From assembly GCA_049116335.1 (NCBI GenBank), contig JAGDYZ010000016.1:221719-285718 (forward strand): DNA of 64,000 bases. Direction: 5' to 3'. The position numbers and the translations under genes are program-made. The notes under the pieces were generated by a model. That model had not been told where the DNA came from and searched no databases. It saw nothing but the letters and a program-made list of their open reading frames with translations. Shown here piece after piece: positions 40,810 through 49,424 of the stretch. Each line of letters opens with the position of its first letter. Within the stretch, counting starts at the first letter, position 1. Source of the stretch: CANMIH01 sp049116335. Its GTDB lineage: Bacteria; Pseudomonadota; Alphaproteobacteria; Rhodobacterales; Rhodobacteraceae.

Positions 40810-40872
40810 ACCTTTTAGCGGGATATTTAACGTGGCCCGCAATCCGGCAACAAATCGCCACGTGGCAGGCGA
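40810..40872 (-). promoter_or_regulatory. SAM-II riboswitch controlling metZ
   Basis: The minus strand carries the SAM-II core in order: CCACGTGGCGATTTGT, CCGGATTGCGGGCCACGTTAAAT, then CGCTAAAAGG. The stem CGTGG/CCACG and the pseudoknot partner GCTAAAA match the family seen before metA, metX and metZ in alphaproteobacteria. It is placed 62 bases upstream of the metZ start. Confidence 0.88.
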
Positions 40873-40985
40873 GATAGAGGTGTTGCGGCCACAGGTCAAG
40901 ACCGTCACGGCGCTGTAACACAGAGTTCATCCAACCGTCGCAGCCTTCTGTCATTCGCATTTTTGAGATGACGTGGAGCGCTGCC

Positions 40986-41930
40986 ATGCCCATGCTGAAT
41001 ATCACAGCCGACGGATCGACCCCGCGTTTACACGGGGAGCACGGCAGTCTTCCTGCCCGCCTTCATCACGCGCTGATCCGCGACGACGGTCCGATCACCA
41101 TCATGGTTCATGGCTACAAGTATCAGCCAGGCCATCCCATTCACTGCCCCCATACAAGCCTCTTTGCTTCTACCCCCGCCACGCATCCGCGGGTGGCCCG
41201 GCTTTCACGCATTATCAGCTGGCCCCGTCATCTTGGATTGCGCGGACAGCCCGGTGAGGGCCTCGGTTTGTCATTTGGCTGGCACGCGCGAGGGACAATC
41301 TGGCGGGCCTATCGCCAAGCCGAGCAGGCGGGCGTGGCTCTGGCAGATCTGATCGCACTTTTAAGGCAACTTGACCCCACGCGCCAAATCAATCTGATCA
41401 CCCATTCTTTGGGCGCGCGTGTGGCGCTCTGCGGGCTCGAGCGGTGTGCCCCCGTCAGCGTACAAACCGCCATACTGCTCGCCCCCGCCGAATTTTCACA
41501 ACACACCCGTCGCATTTTGATGTCAGAACAGGCCCGCGCCACTCAGGTGCTCTGTGTCACCAGTCGGGAAAATGACCTCTATGATTTCCTGCTGGAACAA
41601 TGTGTGGCCGCCCCCAGCAAAGGGGACCGCGTGATAGGACATGAAGCGCTCCGCCTGCCAAATCTGACCACGTTGCAACTTGATGACCCAGACAGCCTGA
41701 CCGCGCTGCGGCACCTAGGCTACCACGTTGCCGCCCCGACCAATCGGATTTGTCATTGGTCACCCTATTTGCGCCCCGGTGTCTTTCCGCTCTACCGCGC
41801 GGTCTTGTCGGGCACCCTTGCCCTTCCGCATCTGCGCACGCGGCTTCCTCACCGCCCTACGCCGCGCTGGTCTCGTTTGTTGCCCCGAGCCCCCCGCCTA
41901 GCCGCAAATGCTCTGGCGTTTGGACGTTAG
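40986..41930 (+). CDS. Alpha/beta hydrolase, DUF900-like (314 aa)
   Basis: The oxyanion strand TIMVHGYKYQPG lies near residue 45 and the nucleophile elbow is THSLGARVAL (Ser in GHSxG-like HSLG). DUF900-type features include LSFGWHARGTIW upstream and ENDLYDFLLE downstream. The substrate is unknown. The start MPMLNITADG at 40986 is chosen over an 18-base extension. It is divergent from metZ. Confidence 0.8.
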   Translation: MPMLNITADGSTPRLHGEHGSLPARLHHALIRDDGPITIMVHGYKYQPGHPIHCPHTSLFASTPATHPRVARLSRIISWPRHLGLRGQPGEGLGLSFGWHARGTIWRAYRQAEQAGVALADLIALLRQLDPTRQINLITHSLGARVALCGLERCAPVSVQTAILLAPAEFSQHTRRILMSEQARATQVLCVTSRENDLYDFLLEQCVAAPSKGDRVIGHEALRLPNLTTLQLDDPDSLTALRHLGYHVAAPTNRICHWSPYLRPGVFPLYRAVLSGTLALPHLRTRLPHRPTPRWSRLLPRAPRLAANALAFGR

Positions 41931-41977
41931 TCAGAAATGCATCACACCACCATAAACTTCGGAAATCCCCGACAATT

Positions 41978-42001
41978 CCCTGACAACATGTTGTGTCAGG
42001 G
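41978..42001. other. Perfect inverted repeat between hydrolase and antiporter genes
   Basis: CCCTGACA and TGTCAGGG flank ACATGTTG; the inner ACAACATGTTGT is itself a 12-base palindrome. No T-run follows. It may be an operator for the Kef-type gene or a weak terminator for the hydrolase. Confidence 0.45.
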
Positions 42002-42156
42002 GCAAAATTCCTTACTATGGAAGACACCTCCCATCTTTCATGATCCTCTGGGCCGCAGCTGGCCTCGATCACAGGATCTTTGCCGCGCCTAGCCGCGCAT
42101 TTTCCCCACCAAGGGCCCCATCCTCGGGATTTTATCGTTCACAACACAGGACCCAT

Positions 42157-44004
42157 ATGCAGCATTTCCTTCTCGAAGCCACAATTTTCCTTGCCGCCGC
42201 CGTCATCGCCGTTCCTATTGCCGCCCGAATGGGGCTTGGCTCGGTACTTGGGTATTTATTAGCGGGATTGGTGATTGGGCCGGGCTTGGGACTGGTGGCA
42301 GAGACGGAAGATCTTCAACACTTTGCCGAATTTGGTGTGGTGATGATGCTATTCCTGATTGGCCTCGAGTTGGAGCCCCGCGCGCTATGGGATATGCGCC
42401 ATCGGCTTGTGGGATTGGGCGGGCTTCAGATCGTGCTGACCACCGCCGCCGTGATGGGGGTGGCCATGGGATTTGGGCTTGTCTGGCAAACGGCCCTTGC
42501 TGTTGGGATGATCTTCGCGCTGTCTTCTACAGCAATTGTCCTGCAAACCCTGTCTGAAAAACGCCTGATGCAGACAAGCGGTGGGCGGTCGGCCTTTTCG
42601 GTCTTGCTCACCCAGGATATCGCCGTGATCCCTATGCTGGTGGTTGTGCCGCTTTTGGCCGTTCTGCCCACAAGCTACCACGCGGCAGACCATGACACCC
42701 ATCAGGCCCTGTCTTTGGTCGAAGGCCTGCCCGGCTGGGGCGCGGCCCTTGTCACACTTGGCTGTATCGCGGGGATCGTCGTGGCCGGTGTCTATGGCGC
42801 GCGCCCGCTATTTCGCTTTATTCACGCGGCACATCTGCCGGAAATGTTCACCGCCATTGCGCTGTTGATTGTTGTCGGCATCGGCTTTCTTATGATGTCT
42901 CTGGGCCTGTCCCCTGCGCTTGGGACCTTTCTTGCTGGCGTGGTTCTCGCGAACTCTGAATTCCGTCACGAGCTTGAATCGGACATCGCCCCCTTCAAGG
43001 GGCTGCTGTTGGGGTTGTTTTTCATCACTGTTGGCGCCGGATTTAACGTCACCCGATTGATGCAGGAGCCCGCCACTATTTTCGGTCTTGCGATTGGCTT
43101 GATCCTGTTGAAAGGCACCATCCTTTTTGCGGTCGGACGTGTCTTTGGGCTGCGCAAACGCGCCCAGTGGCTTTTCACGCTCAGCCTGGCGCAGGCTGGC
43201 GAGTTTGGCTTTGTCCTGATCTCCTTTGCCACCCAGCAGCTGGTGCTGGGACAGGCTCTGGCGGAAACCCTTTTGCTTGTTGTGGCGCTCTCGATGCTGA
43301 TCACGCCCCTCCTCTTCCTGCTCTATGAATTCCTCGCCGTGCGCCTGTCGGATAGCGTCGAAGCGCTTGAGGCGGATGAGATTGACGACCATGGCCCTGT
43401 GATCATCGCAGGCATTGGCCGCTTTGGTCAGATCGTGAATCGTCTGGTGCGCAACTCGGGCTTTCCAACCGTTGTGGTTGACCACGACATGGAAACCATC
43501 CGCCTGATGCGCAGCTTTGGTTACAAGGGCTTCTTTGGTGATCCCACCCGCCCGGAACTGTTGCATGCAGCAGGCATCGACAGCGCCACAGTTCTGGTTG
43601 TCACGGTGGATGAACCGAAAAGCGCCAACAAAATTGTCGCCTATGCCCGCCGGTTGCGCCCTGATCTACATATCATTGCCCGCGCACGGGACCGCACACA
43701 TACCTTCGAGCTCTATCAGGCGGGCGCCAATGACATTGTTCGTGAAATGTTTGACAGCTCACTGCGCGCCGGGCGCTATGTGCTCGAAAACATGGGGATG
43801 AGCGAGTATGAGGCCGCCTTGGCTGAAGAAACCTTTTACCATCACGACCGCCACACTGTGCGTGAACTGGCGCGTCTTTGGGAACCGGGCAAACCGGTGA
43901 TGGACAACAAAGACTATGTGATCCGCGCACAGGAGCTTGAGAAAGAGCTGGAAATGGCGCTGTTCTCGGCCCTGGACACCCGCCGCAAAGACGACGCGGC
44001 CTAG
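42157..44004 (+). CDS. Kef-type monovalent cation:proton antiporter (CPA2) (615 aa)
   Basis: Twelve or more membrane segments run from about residue 5 to 395, with CPA2 motifs such as GYLLAGLVIGPGLG, MLFLIGLELEP, LSSTAIVLQTL and ALGTFLAGVVLANSEFRHE. Residues 415 to 540 are a RCK/TrkA-N domain (VIIAGIGRFGQIVNRLV, a GxGxxG nucleotide fold). A charged C-terminal tail ends it. It exchanges K+ or Na+ for protons in the inner membrane, gated by nucleotide or thiol signals as in KefB/KefC. The start MQHFLLEATIF at 42157 fits the first helix. Confidence 0.92.
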   Translation: MQHFLLEATIFLAAAVIAVPIAARMGLGSVLGYLLAGLVIGPGLGLVAETEDLQHFAEFGVVMMLFLIGLELEPRALWDMRHRLVGLGGLQIVLTTAAVMGVAMGFGLVWQTALAVGMIFALSSTAIVLQTLSEKRLMQTSGGRSAFSVLLTQDIAVIPMLVVVPLLAVLPTSYHAADHDTHQALSLVEGLPGWGAALVTLGCIAGIVVAGVYGARPLFRFIHAAHLPEMFTAIALLIVVGIGFLMMSLGLSPALGTFLAGVVLANSEFRHELESDIAPFKGLLLGLFFITVGAGFNVTRLMQEPATIFGLAIGLILLKGTILFAVGRVFGLRKRAQWLFTLSLAQAGEFGFVLISFATQQLVLGQALAETLLLVVALSMLITPLLFLLYEFLAVRLSDSVEALEADEIDDHGPVIIAGIGRFGQIVNRLVRNSGFPTVVVDHDMETIRLMRSFGYKGFFGDPTRPELLHAAGIDSATVLVVTVDEPKSANKIVAYARRLRPDLHIIARARDRTHTFELYQAGANDIVREMFDSSLRAGRYVLENMGMSEYEAALAEETFYHHDRHTVRELARLWEPGKPVMDNKDYVIRAQELEKELEMALFSALDTRRKDDAA

Positions 44005-44021
44005 ACACAGTGCCCCAATAG

Positions 44022-44057
44022 AAAAAGCCGCGATTCTTTTCAGAAACGCGGCTTTTT
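44022..44057. terminator. Bidirectional terminator between the Kef-type gene and carD
   Basis: AAAAAGCCGCG and CGCGGCTTTTT pair perfectly around 14 bases, with T-runs on both strands between convergent genes. Confidence 0.85.
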
Positions 44058-44073
44058 AAGATCGAAGTTCCGC

Positions 44074-44583
44074 TTACGCAGCGCGCAGGCTCAGAACATC
44101 TCCAACCTGCTTGGCAGCGGCCACTTCGTCGCCACCGGCAACAGCAGCAACTTCGCGGGTCAGACGCTCAAGCGCGGCTTCATAAAGCTGACGCTCTGAA
44201 TAGCTCTGTTCCCGCTGGTCATCGGCACGGTGCAGGTCACGCACCACCTCTGCGATGGCGATCAGATCACCCGAGTTGATTTTCTGCTCATATTCCTGAG
44301 CCCGGCGCGACCACATGGCACGCTTCACTTTCGCTTTGCCTTTCAGCGTCTTGAATGCGGCATCCACCACATCCGGCGAGCTGAGCGAACGCATGCCAAT
44401 TTCCGTGGCCTTATGCGTGGGCACACGCAGCGTCATTTTATCTTTCTCGAAGGAGATCACGAACAATTCCAGCTCGATGCCGGCGATTTCCTGCTCCTCG
44501 ATCGACACGATCTGACCCACGCCATGAGCGGGGTAAACCACGTAATCATTCGGGCGGAATTCGGATTTCTTCGCTTTGGTCAT
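44074..44583 (-). CDS. carD: CarD family transcriptional regulator (169 aa)
   Basis: The N-terminal Tudor-like RNA-polymerase-interacting domain reads FRPNDYVVYPAHGVGQIVSIEEQEIAG, followed by helical DNA-binding sequence with MWSRRAQEYEQKINSGDLIAIAEVVRDL. CarD stabilises open promoter complexes, and in Rhodobacter it helps at weak -10 promoters. The start MTKAKKSEFRP is at 44583. It is convergent with the antiporter. Confidence 0.94.
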   Translation of the reverse strand: MTKAKKSEFRPNDYVVYPAHGVGQIVSIEEQEIAGIELELFVISFEKDKMTLRVPTHKATEIGMRSLSSPDVVDAAFKTLKGKAKVKRAMWSRRAQEYEQKINSGDLIAIAEVVRDLHRADDQREQSYSERQLYEAALERLTREVAAVAGGDEVAAAKQVGDVLSLRAA

Positions 44584-44760
44584 GTAGGTCTCAGTCCTTG
44601 CAGCACGCGCCACGATGACATCTCCAAAAACACGACAAACCGACGATCGGGAACCTTGCGATACCCGTCATCCATTTCACATGCAGTCAGATCAATCCCC
44701 AGGGCATCCAGATCAGATGTCCCGCCCGTGGCGCTCTCATTTAGACAAACAGTATATCAC

Positions 44761-44800
44761 AAAAAGCGCCCCTCTCCTAGATGCAGGAAAAGGGGCGCAA
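44761..44800 (-). terminator. Terminator after fdxA
   Basis: On the minus strand GCGCCCCT and AGGGGCGC form an 8-bp stem followed by TTTTT, 66 bases beyond the ferredoxin stop. The gap to carD (44584-44864) holds nothing else. Confidence 0.8.
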
Positions 44801-44864
44801 AATTGATATCTTTCAGATGCTTAGATCAAGATCACGGCAAACAGGTGACGGCCATGCGAATCGA

Positions 44865-45203
44865 TCAGCCGCCTTCGCCGGGCGCTTCGGAGAAGTATTT
44901 TTCAAGCTTGCCAGCTTCGCCATCTTTTTCTTCAGCACCGGGCATCGGATCTTTTTTCGAGATGATCACCGGCCACAGTTCCGCATATTTGCGGTTAAAC
45001 TCAACCCAGGTTTCCATGTCTGGCTCGGTGTCCGGGCGAATGGCATCCGCCGGGCATTCCGGTTCACAGACGCCGCAGTCGATACATTCATCGGGGTGAA
45101 TCACCAATGTGTTCTCACCCTCATAGAAACAATCCACCGGGCAAACCTCGACACAATCGGTATATTTGCAGGCGATGCAGTTGTCAGTCACGACATAGGT
45201 CAT
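44865..45203 (-). CDS. fdxA: Ferredoxin FdxA (112 aa)
   Basis: A seven-iron ferredoxin. CIACKYTDCVEVCPVDC carries the 3Fe-4S/4Fe-4S ligands and CIDCGVCEPECP the second cluster. The C-terminal extension with WPVII is typical of FdxA. It carries electrons in the cytoplasm. The length matches the alphaproteobacterial family. It has its own terminator. Confidence 0.96.
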   Translation of the reverse strand: MTYVVTDNCIACKYTDCVEVCPVDCFYEGENTLVIHPDECIDCGVCEPECPADAIRPDTEPDMETWVEFNRKYAELWPVIISKKDPMPGAEEKDGEAGKLEKYFSEAPGEGG

Positions 45204-45265
45204 GGGCCAAGTTCCGTTTGCTGTTTGGCGTGTAGCTAATCCAGAGTTCAGCTGTCTTCAAGGCG

Positions 45266-45637
45266 TCAAAAAGGCTCGCCCTTGCGGGAAAGATCAAGAG
45301 CCCTTCTGCTTTTCTTATCCGGGCGCCCTTTTCCCTCAAAGCGGGGATTTCGGGGAAGAACGTCCTTCTTCTCGGTCATATCAAAGTACAGCGCCTGGGC
45401 CTCGGGAGCCGGTCCGCGCCGCTCTCCGGGCGCTTCAACCCGGACAACCCGCACCAAATCCCCCTGGGGAAACGTCAAAACGTCGCCGCGAGTCACATTC
45501 TGTGCTGGTTTTGAGATCTTTACACCATTGAGGCGGACATGGCCCGCCCCAACTTGTTTGGCTGCCAGGCTACGCGTTTTGAAAAATCGCGCATGCCATA
45601 GCCATTTATCGACCCGGATTTTCTCCGGCGTGTCCAC
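45266..45637 (-). CDS. S4-domain RNA-binding protein, Hsp15-like (123 aa)
   Basis: Residues 7 to 65 form an S4 domain (IRVDKWLWHARFFKTRSLAAKQV, then VRLNGVKISKPAQNVTRGDVL). The C-terminal tail is basic (KGRPDKKSRRALD). Hsp15 (HslR) binds 50S subunits carrying stalled nascent chains. The start is GTG at 45637, directly after the helicase stop with no gap, so translation is coupled and both proteins probably act on RNA. Confidence 0.9.
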   Translation of the reverse strand: MDTPEKIRVDKWLWHARFFKTRSLAAKQVGAGHVRLNGVKISKPAQNVTRGDVLTFPQGDLVRVVRVEAPGERRGPAPEAQALYFDMTEKKDVLPRNPRFEGKGRPDKKSRRALDLSRKGEPF

Positions 45638-48484
45638 TTAGGACTTGTCCCGCAGCCCCATGAGCGCGGCTGCAAACGGGTTGTCAGGATCGATTGGTTT
45701 GTCCCGCTTGGGTGGACGCGCTTCAAAGCTCTTGCCACCACGGTCGCCGCCTTTGGGCCCTTTGCCCTTAGGTTTGCCACCTTTGCCACCGGGTTTGCCG
45801 CCACGGTCGTTGCGACGTTTGTCACCCTGGCCTTGACCCTGCCCCTGCGCGTCACGACGCTGGCGATTGCCACCGCCACCACGACGCTGCTGGTTGCCAC
45901 GGTTGCCGCCCCAGGTGAAGGTGAAGAACACTTCAACCTCGGGCTCAGCTGGCGCAGCAACTTCTGCTTCGGCTGCAACAGGCGCATCTGCTACGGCAAC
46001 ATCCGCAGCCTCAACAGCCTCCGCGGCGGTGTCCTCGGCAACGACCTCAGCTTCAGGTTCAGCTGTTTCGTCCTTGGCAGCATCGGCAGGTGCTTCAGCC
46101 ACAGCTTTGACCTTGGCGCGTTCACCTTTTTCGGCGCGATAGCCAAGGCCCTGCATCAGGTCCGCAAACTGCTCAAGCGTCATGCCTGTGATCGACAGCA
46201 TGTCCGCCTTGGCTTCAAACCCACCACGGCTGTCTTCGCTGCGCAGCATATCCGCAAGACGTTCCAGCATATCGATACGAATCGAGCGCGCACCCGCTTT
46301 GCGGTAGCCCGCGAGGTTATAGTGCTGCGCCGGAACTTCTTCGATGTTCGGCACGGTCACCAGACCCGGAGGCGGTGCTTCGGGGAACTCCTGCAGATCG
46401 CTGGCCAGGCTCCAGAGAACCAGACGCAGACGGGTCGGCGCGGGCTTCAGCAGAAGCGGCATAAAGATGGTGTGCTGACCAAAGCGCACGCCGTGTTTGC
46501 GCAGCAAACCACGGGCGTCCTGATCCAGAGCCTTCACATCATCGGCGATATCGTTGCGCGGGATCACACCCATCGCTTCAACCAGACGGAAGGCAAAACC
46601 ACGCGCAAGACCGGTCAGGCCTTCATCGTCCCGCATGTTCATTAGCGGTTCGAACAGCGCGGCTACCTTGCGGTCGATGAAATGTTGCAGACGGCGTTCC
46701 ACCTTCTGCGCCACATCCGCACCAGCTTCGTCGTCAACAAAGACAACCACACGCGGCTTCATCGCGTCGTCACCTTTGGCCAGACGGCCTACAGCCTGAT
46801 CGCCCCACATAAGGCCACCCTGCTCGGTGAAATCAATTTCGCTATCCGGAGCGTTATAGAACCGGTCCGCCCGCAGGTGGAAATGCGGTGTCAACGCCTG
46901 CAGCGATGCCTGACGCAAGGTCTTAGCCTCTTGCCCGGTTGCGTCCTTATCCTGACGGAAACGGAAACCTTCCAGTCGCCCGACGAATTCTCCTTCGACG
47001 GTGACGTCCCCTTGATCGTTTACTTCGGCCAAAAGGGCCTCCTTCTGCTTCAACCGGCGCAGCAGCACAGATGTCCGCCGGTCAACAAATCTTTGAGTCA
47101 AACGCTCGTGCAAAGCGTCCGACAGGCTGTCTTCTACAGCGCGCGTGCGACCGCGCCAATGCTCTTCGTCTTTTACCCAGCCTTTTCGCTGAGCAACATA
47201 GGTCCAAGTGCGTATGTAGGCCAATCGTTTCGAAAGTGTGTCAATGTCGCCATCCGTTCGATCAATTCGATTGACCTGGCGGCCCAAAAAGTCGTCAGGA
47301 ACGCCACCTTTCTCGTGCAAGTGGTTGAAAATAACCTGCAACAGCCCTGCATGTTCAGCTGGCGAGATCCCGCGGAAGTCGGGGATTCGGCACACATCCC
47401 ACAACAATTGCACCGATGGCGCATTTGACGCCCGTGCGCGGATTTCCGCCTCAGAGGCAAGAGCACGCAGCGCCCTAAGGTCATCGGCCTCACGCGCTTT
47501 GACCAAAACTTCATCGTTTGGGCTGACATCCAGCGAGCGTTCCAAGGCATCAATAGAGCCGAACTGAAGCTTGGCACTGCGCCAATTGAGCTTTTTCAGC
47601 GGCGTGAATTGATGCTGACAGATCGCCTCGGCCCAGTCTTCAGGAATGGGTCCGGCCTCACCGGTCACGCCAAAGGTGCCATCCGACATACCCCGCCCAG
47701 CGCGTCCGGCAATCTGGGCCAATTCGTTGGGCTGGAGCTGACGCATCCGGTGACCATCAAACTTGGTCAGCGCAGAAAAGGCCACGTGGTCGATATCAAG
47801 GTTGAGCCCCATCCCAATGGCATCTGTGGCCACGAGATAATCAACCTCTCCGTTCTGATAGAGGTCAACCTGCGCATTACGGGTCCGGGGGCTGAGCGCA
47901 CCCATCACAACCGCCGCCCCACCTTTTTGGCGTTTCAGAAGCTCGGCAATGGCATAGACGTTATCAACCGAGAACCCGACAATCGCCGTACGTGGCTGTA
48001 ACCGGCTGAGTTTTCTGGATCCCGTATAGACCAGCTGGCTCATCCGATCCCGACGGACAAATTCAACACCGGGCACCAGATCAGCGATCGGCCCGCGCAT
48101 GGTATCCGACCCGAGAAACAGCGTTTCGCGCGTGCCGCGCATTCGCAGCAGACGATCGGTGAACACATGCCCCCGCCCCGGATCGGCACAGATCTGGATT
48201 TCATCGATGGCAACAAATTCTGCGCCCATGCCCTCGGGCATCGCTTCGACGGTACAGACCCAATATTGCGCGCGCGGGGGAACGATACGTTCTTCGCCGG
48301 TGACAAGCGCCACTTTCATCGCGCCGCGCAACGCAACCAGCTTGTCATAGACTTCACGGGCCAAAAGCCGCAACGGCAACCCGATCACGCCACTGCGATA
48401 TCCCAGCATGCGATCAAGCGCATAGGTGGTTTTGCCGGTATTGGTCGGGCCGAGAACGGCCGCAATCCGTGTTTCCTGGGCCAT
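45638..48484 (-). CDS. SUV3-like RNA helicase (948 aa)
   Basis: The N-terminal half is an SF2 helicase close to mitochondrial SUV3: Walker A GPTNTGKTT near residue 12, the DEIQ box (VAIDEIQICAD), YTGSRKLSRL, and QIAGRAGRGMSDG. A middle domain of unknown fold follows. Residues 805 to 880 are Ala/Glu-rich and acidic, and the last 70 residues are a Gly/Lys/Arg-rich tail (GGKPGGKGGKPKGKG). It likely remodels structured RNA during decay. Partnered by the S4 protein gene directly downstream. Confidence 0.88.
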   Translation of the reverse strand: MAQETRIAAVLGPTNTGKTTYALDRMLGYRSGVIGLPLRLLAREVYDKLVALRGAMKVALVTGEERIVPPRAQYWVCTVEAMPEGMGAEFVAIDEIQICADPGRGHVFTDRLLRMRGTRETLFLGSDTMRGPIADLVPGVEFVRRDRMSQLVYTGSRKLSRLQPRTAIVGFSVDNVYAIAELLKRQKGGAAVVMGALSPRTRNAQVDLYQNGEVDYLVATDAIGMGLNLDIDHVAFSALTKFDGHRMRQLQPNELAQIAGRAGRGMSDGTFGVTGEAGPIPEDWAEAICQHQFTPLKKLNWRSAKLQFGSIDALERSLDVSPNDEVLVKAREADDLRALRALASEAEIRARASNAPSVQLLWDVCRIPDFRGISPAEHAGLLQVIFNHLHEKGGVPDDFLGRQVNRIDRTDGDIDTLSKRLAYIRTWTYVAQRKGWVKDEEHWRGRTRAVEDSLSDALHERLTQRFVDRRTSVLLRRLKQKEALLAEVNDQGDVTVEGEFVGRLEGFRFRQDKDATGQEAKTLRQASLQALTPHFHLRADRFYNAPDSEIDFTEQGGLMWGDQAVGRLAKGDDAMKPRVVVFVDDEAGADVAQKVERRLQHFIDRKVAALFEPLMNMRDDEGLTGLARGFAFRLVEAMGVIPRNDIADDVKALDQDARGLLRKHGVRFGQHTIFMPLLLKPAPTRLRLVLWSLASDLQEFPEAPPPGLVTVPNIEEVPAQHYNLAGYRKAGARSIRIDMLERLADMLRSEDSRGGFEAKADMLSITGMTLEQFADLMQGLGYRAEKGERAKVKAVAEAPADAAKDETAEPEAEVVAEDTAAEAVEAADVAVADAPVAAEAEVAAPAEPEVEVFFTFTWGGNRGNQQRRGGGGNRQRRDAQGQGQGQGDKRRNDRGGKPGGKGGKPKGKGPKGGDRGGKSFEARPPKRDKPIDPDNPFAAALMGLRDKS

Positions 48485-48502
48485 GGGGCCGCCTTTTCGT
48501 CG

Positions 48503-49069
48503 TCAGAGCTTGGTGCCAAGCACCTCGCGTTCCAACCGGTCCATGGCCTGGATCACATCCGAGTCATGCGGTCGCATCTCAAGTACACGGCTGTAGGCCT
48601 GATAGGCAAGACTTGGCGCGCCAACTTGTTCATTGATGGCCCCGACGCCACGTAAGGCGCCAAAATGATTGGGATTCAGTTTCAAAGTGCGCTCAAGCGC
48701 ATCCATGGCCGGCCCCATGTGATCGAGCTGAAAATAACTTAAGGCCAGCCCGTGCCAACCTTCGGCAAACTCTGGCGCATGATCTGTCAAAGCCCGGAAA
48801 TGTTCGGCCGCAACGCGCCCCTTATTAAGCTCAAGCGCATCGCGCCCGCGTTTAAGAAGTAAATCCATGCTCGATGAACCAGATTTTGACCATTCTGCGA
48901 TCAACTGGTTTTCAAGCCGCTGTGCCGCCACCTCGGTCTCAGCCATTTGAAGCTCGGACAAGAGCCTGTCTGCGCGCGATTCCGCTGCCGTAGCGGCAGG
49001 TAAGGTAAACATGACTACGGTGGAAAGTGCCGTGAGGATAGATTTGAAAAACATGCGACCCGTGCTCAT
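48503..49069 (-). CDS. TPR-repeat exported protein (188 aa)
   Basis: A signal peptide (MSTGRMFFKSILTALSTVVMFTLPAATAAES) is followed by a helical region and then two or three TPR units, about 95 to 180 (AEGWHGLALSYFQLDHMGPAMDALERTLKLNPNHFGALRGVGAINEQ). It should be a periplasmic scaffold. The start could also be the internal Met at 49054. It lies 18 bases after, and on the same strand as, the helicase gene. Confidence 0.82.
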   Translation of the reverse strand: MSTGRMFFKSILTALSTVVMFTLPAATAAESRADRLLSELQMAETEVAAQRLENQLIAEWSKSGSSSMDLLLKRGRDALELNKGRVAAEHFRALTDHAPEFAEGWHGLALSYFQLDHMGPAMDALERTLKLNPNHFGALRGVGAINEQVGAPSLAYQAYSRVLEMRPHDSDVIQAMDRLEREVLGTKL

Positions 49070-49133
49070 AACTTGTAACGAGTGTAACGACGTTGCGCTG
49101 AAAATCCAGCGCACGATCTTGAGAGGATAAATT

Positions 49134-49424
49134 ATGAGCGACACAGTAACAGCAGCCGTAGAGGCCCTGACCGAAAAGCTTGGTGGCGAGGCGTTTGACG
49201 GCTCGGCCAAATTTTCGCTGGGCGACGAAGGCAGCCTGATCATTGATGCCGACGGCGTTCGCATTGGCGACGATGACACCGACGTAACCCTGTCGGCGGA
49301 TGTCGAAACCTTCAAAGAAATCCTGAGTGGTGAGTTGAACCCAACCGCCGCTTTCATGTCCGGCAAATTGTCGGTCGATGGTGACATGAGCGCAGCAATG
49401 CGCCTAGCTTCGGTTCTTGCCTAA
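49134..49424 (+). CDS. SCP2 sterol-binding domain protein (96 aa)
   Basis: A short SCP2 fold: AVEALTEKLGGEAFDGSAKFSL, GSLIIDADGVRI, ADVETFKEILSGELNPTAAFMSGKLSVDGDMSAAMRLASVL. Such proteins carry lipids in the cytoplasm. The stop overlaps the hydrolase start (TAATG), suggesting the pair handles lipids together. Confidence 0.92.
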   Translation: MSDTVTAAVEALTEKLGGEAFDGSAKFSLGDEGSLIIDADGVRIGDDDTDVTLSADVETFKEILSGELNPTAAFMSGKLSVDGDMSAAMRLASVLA

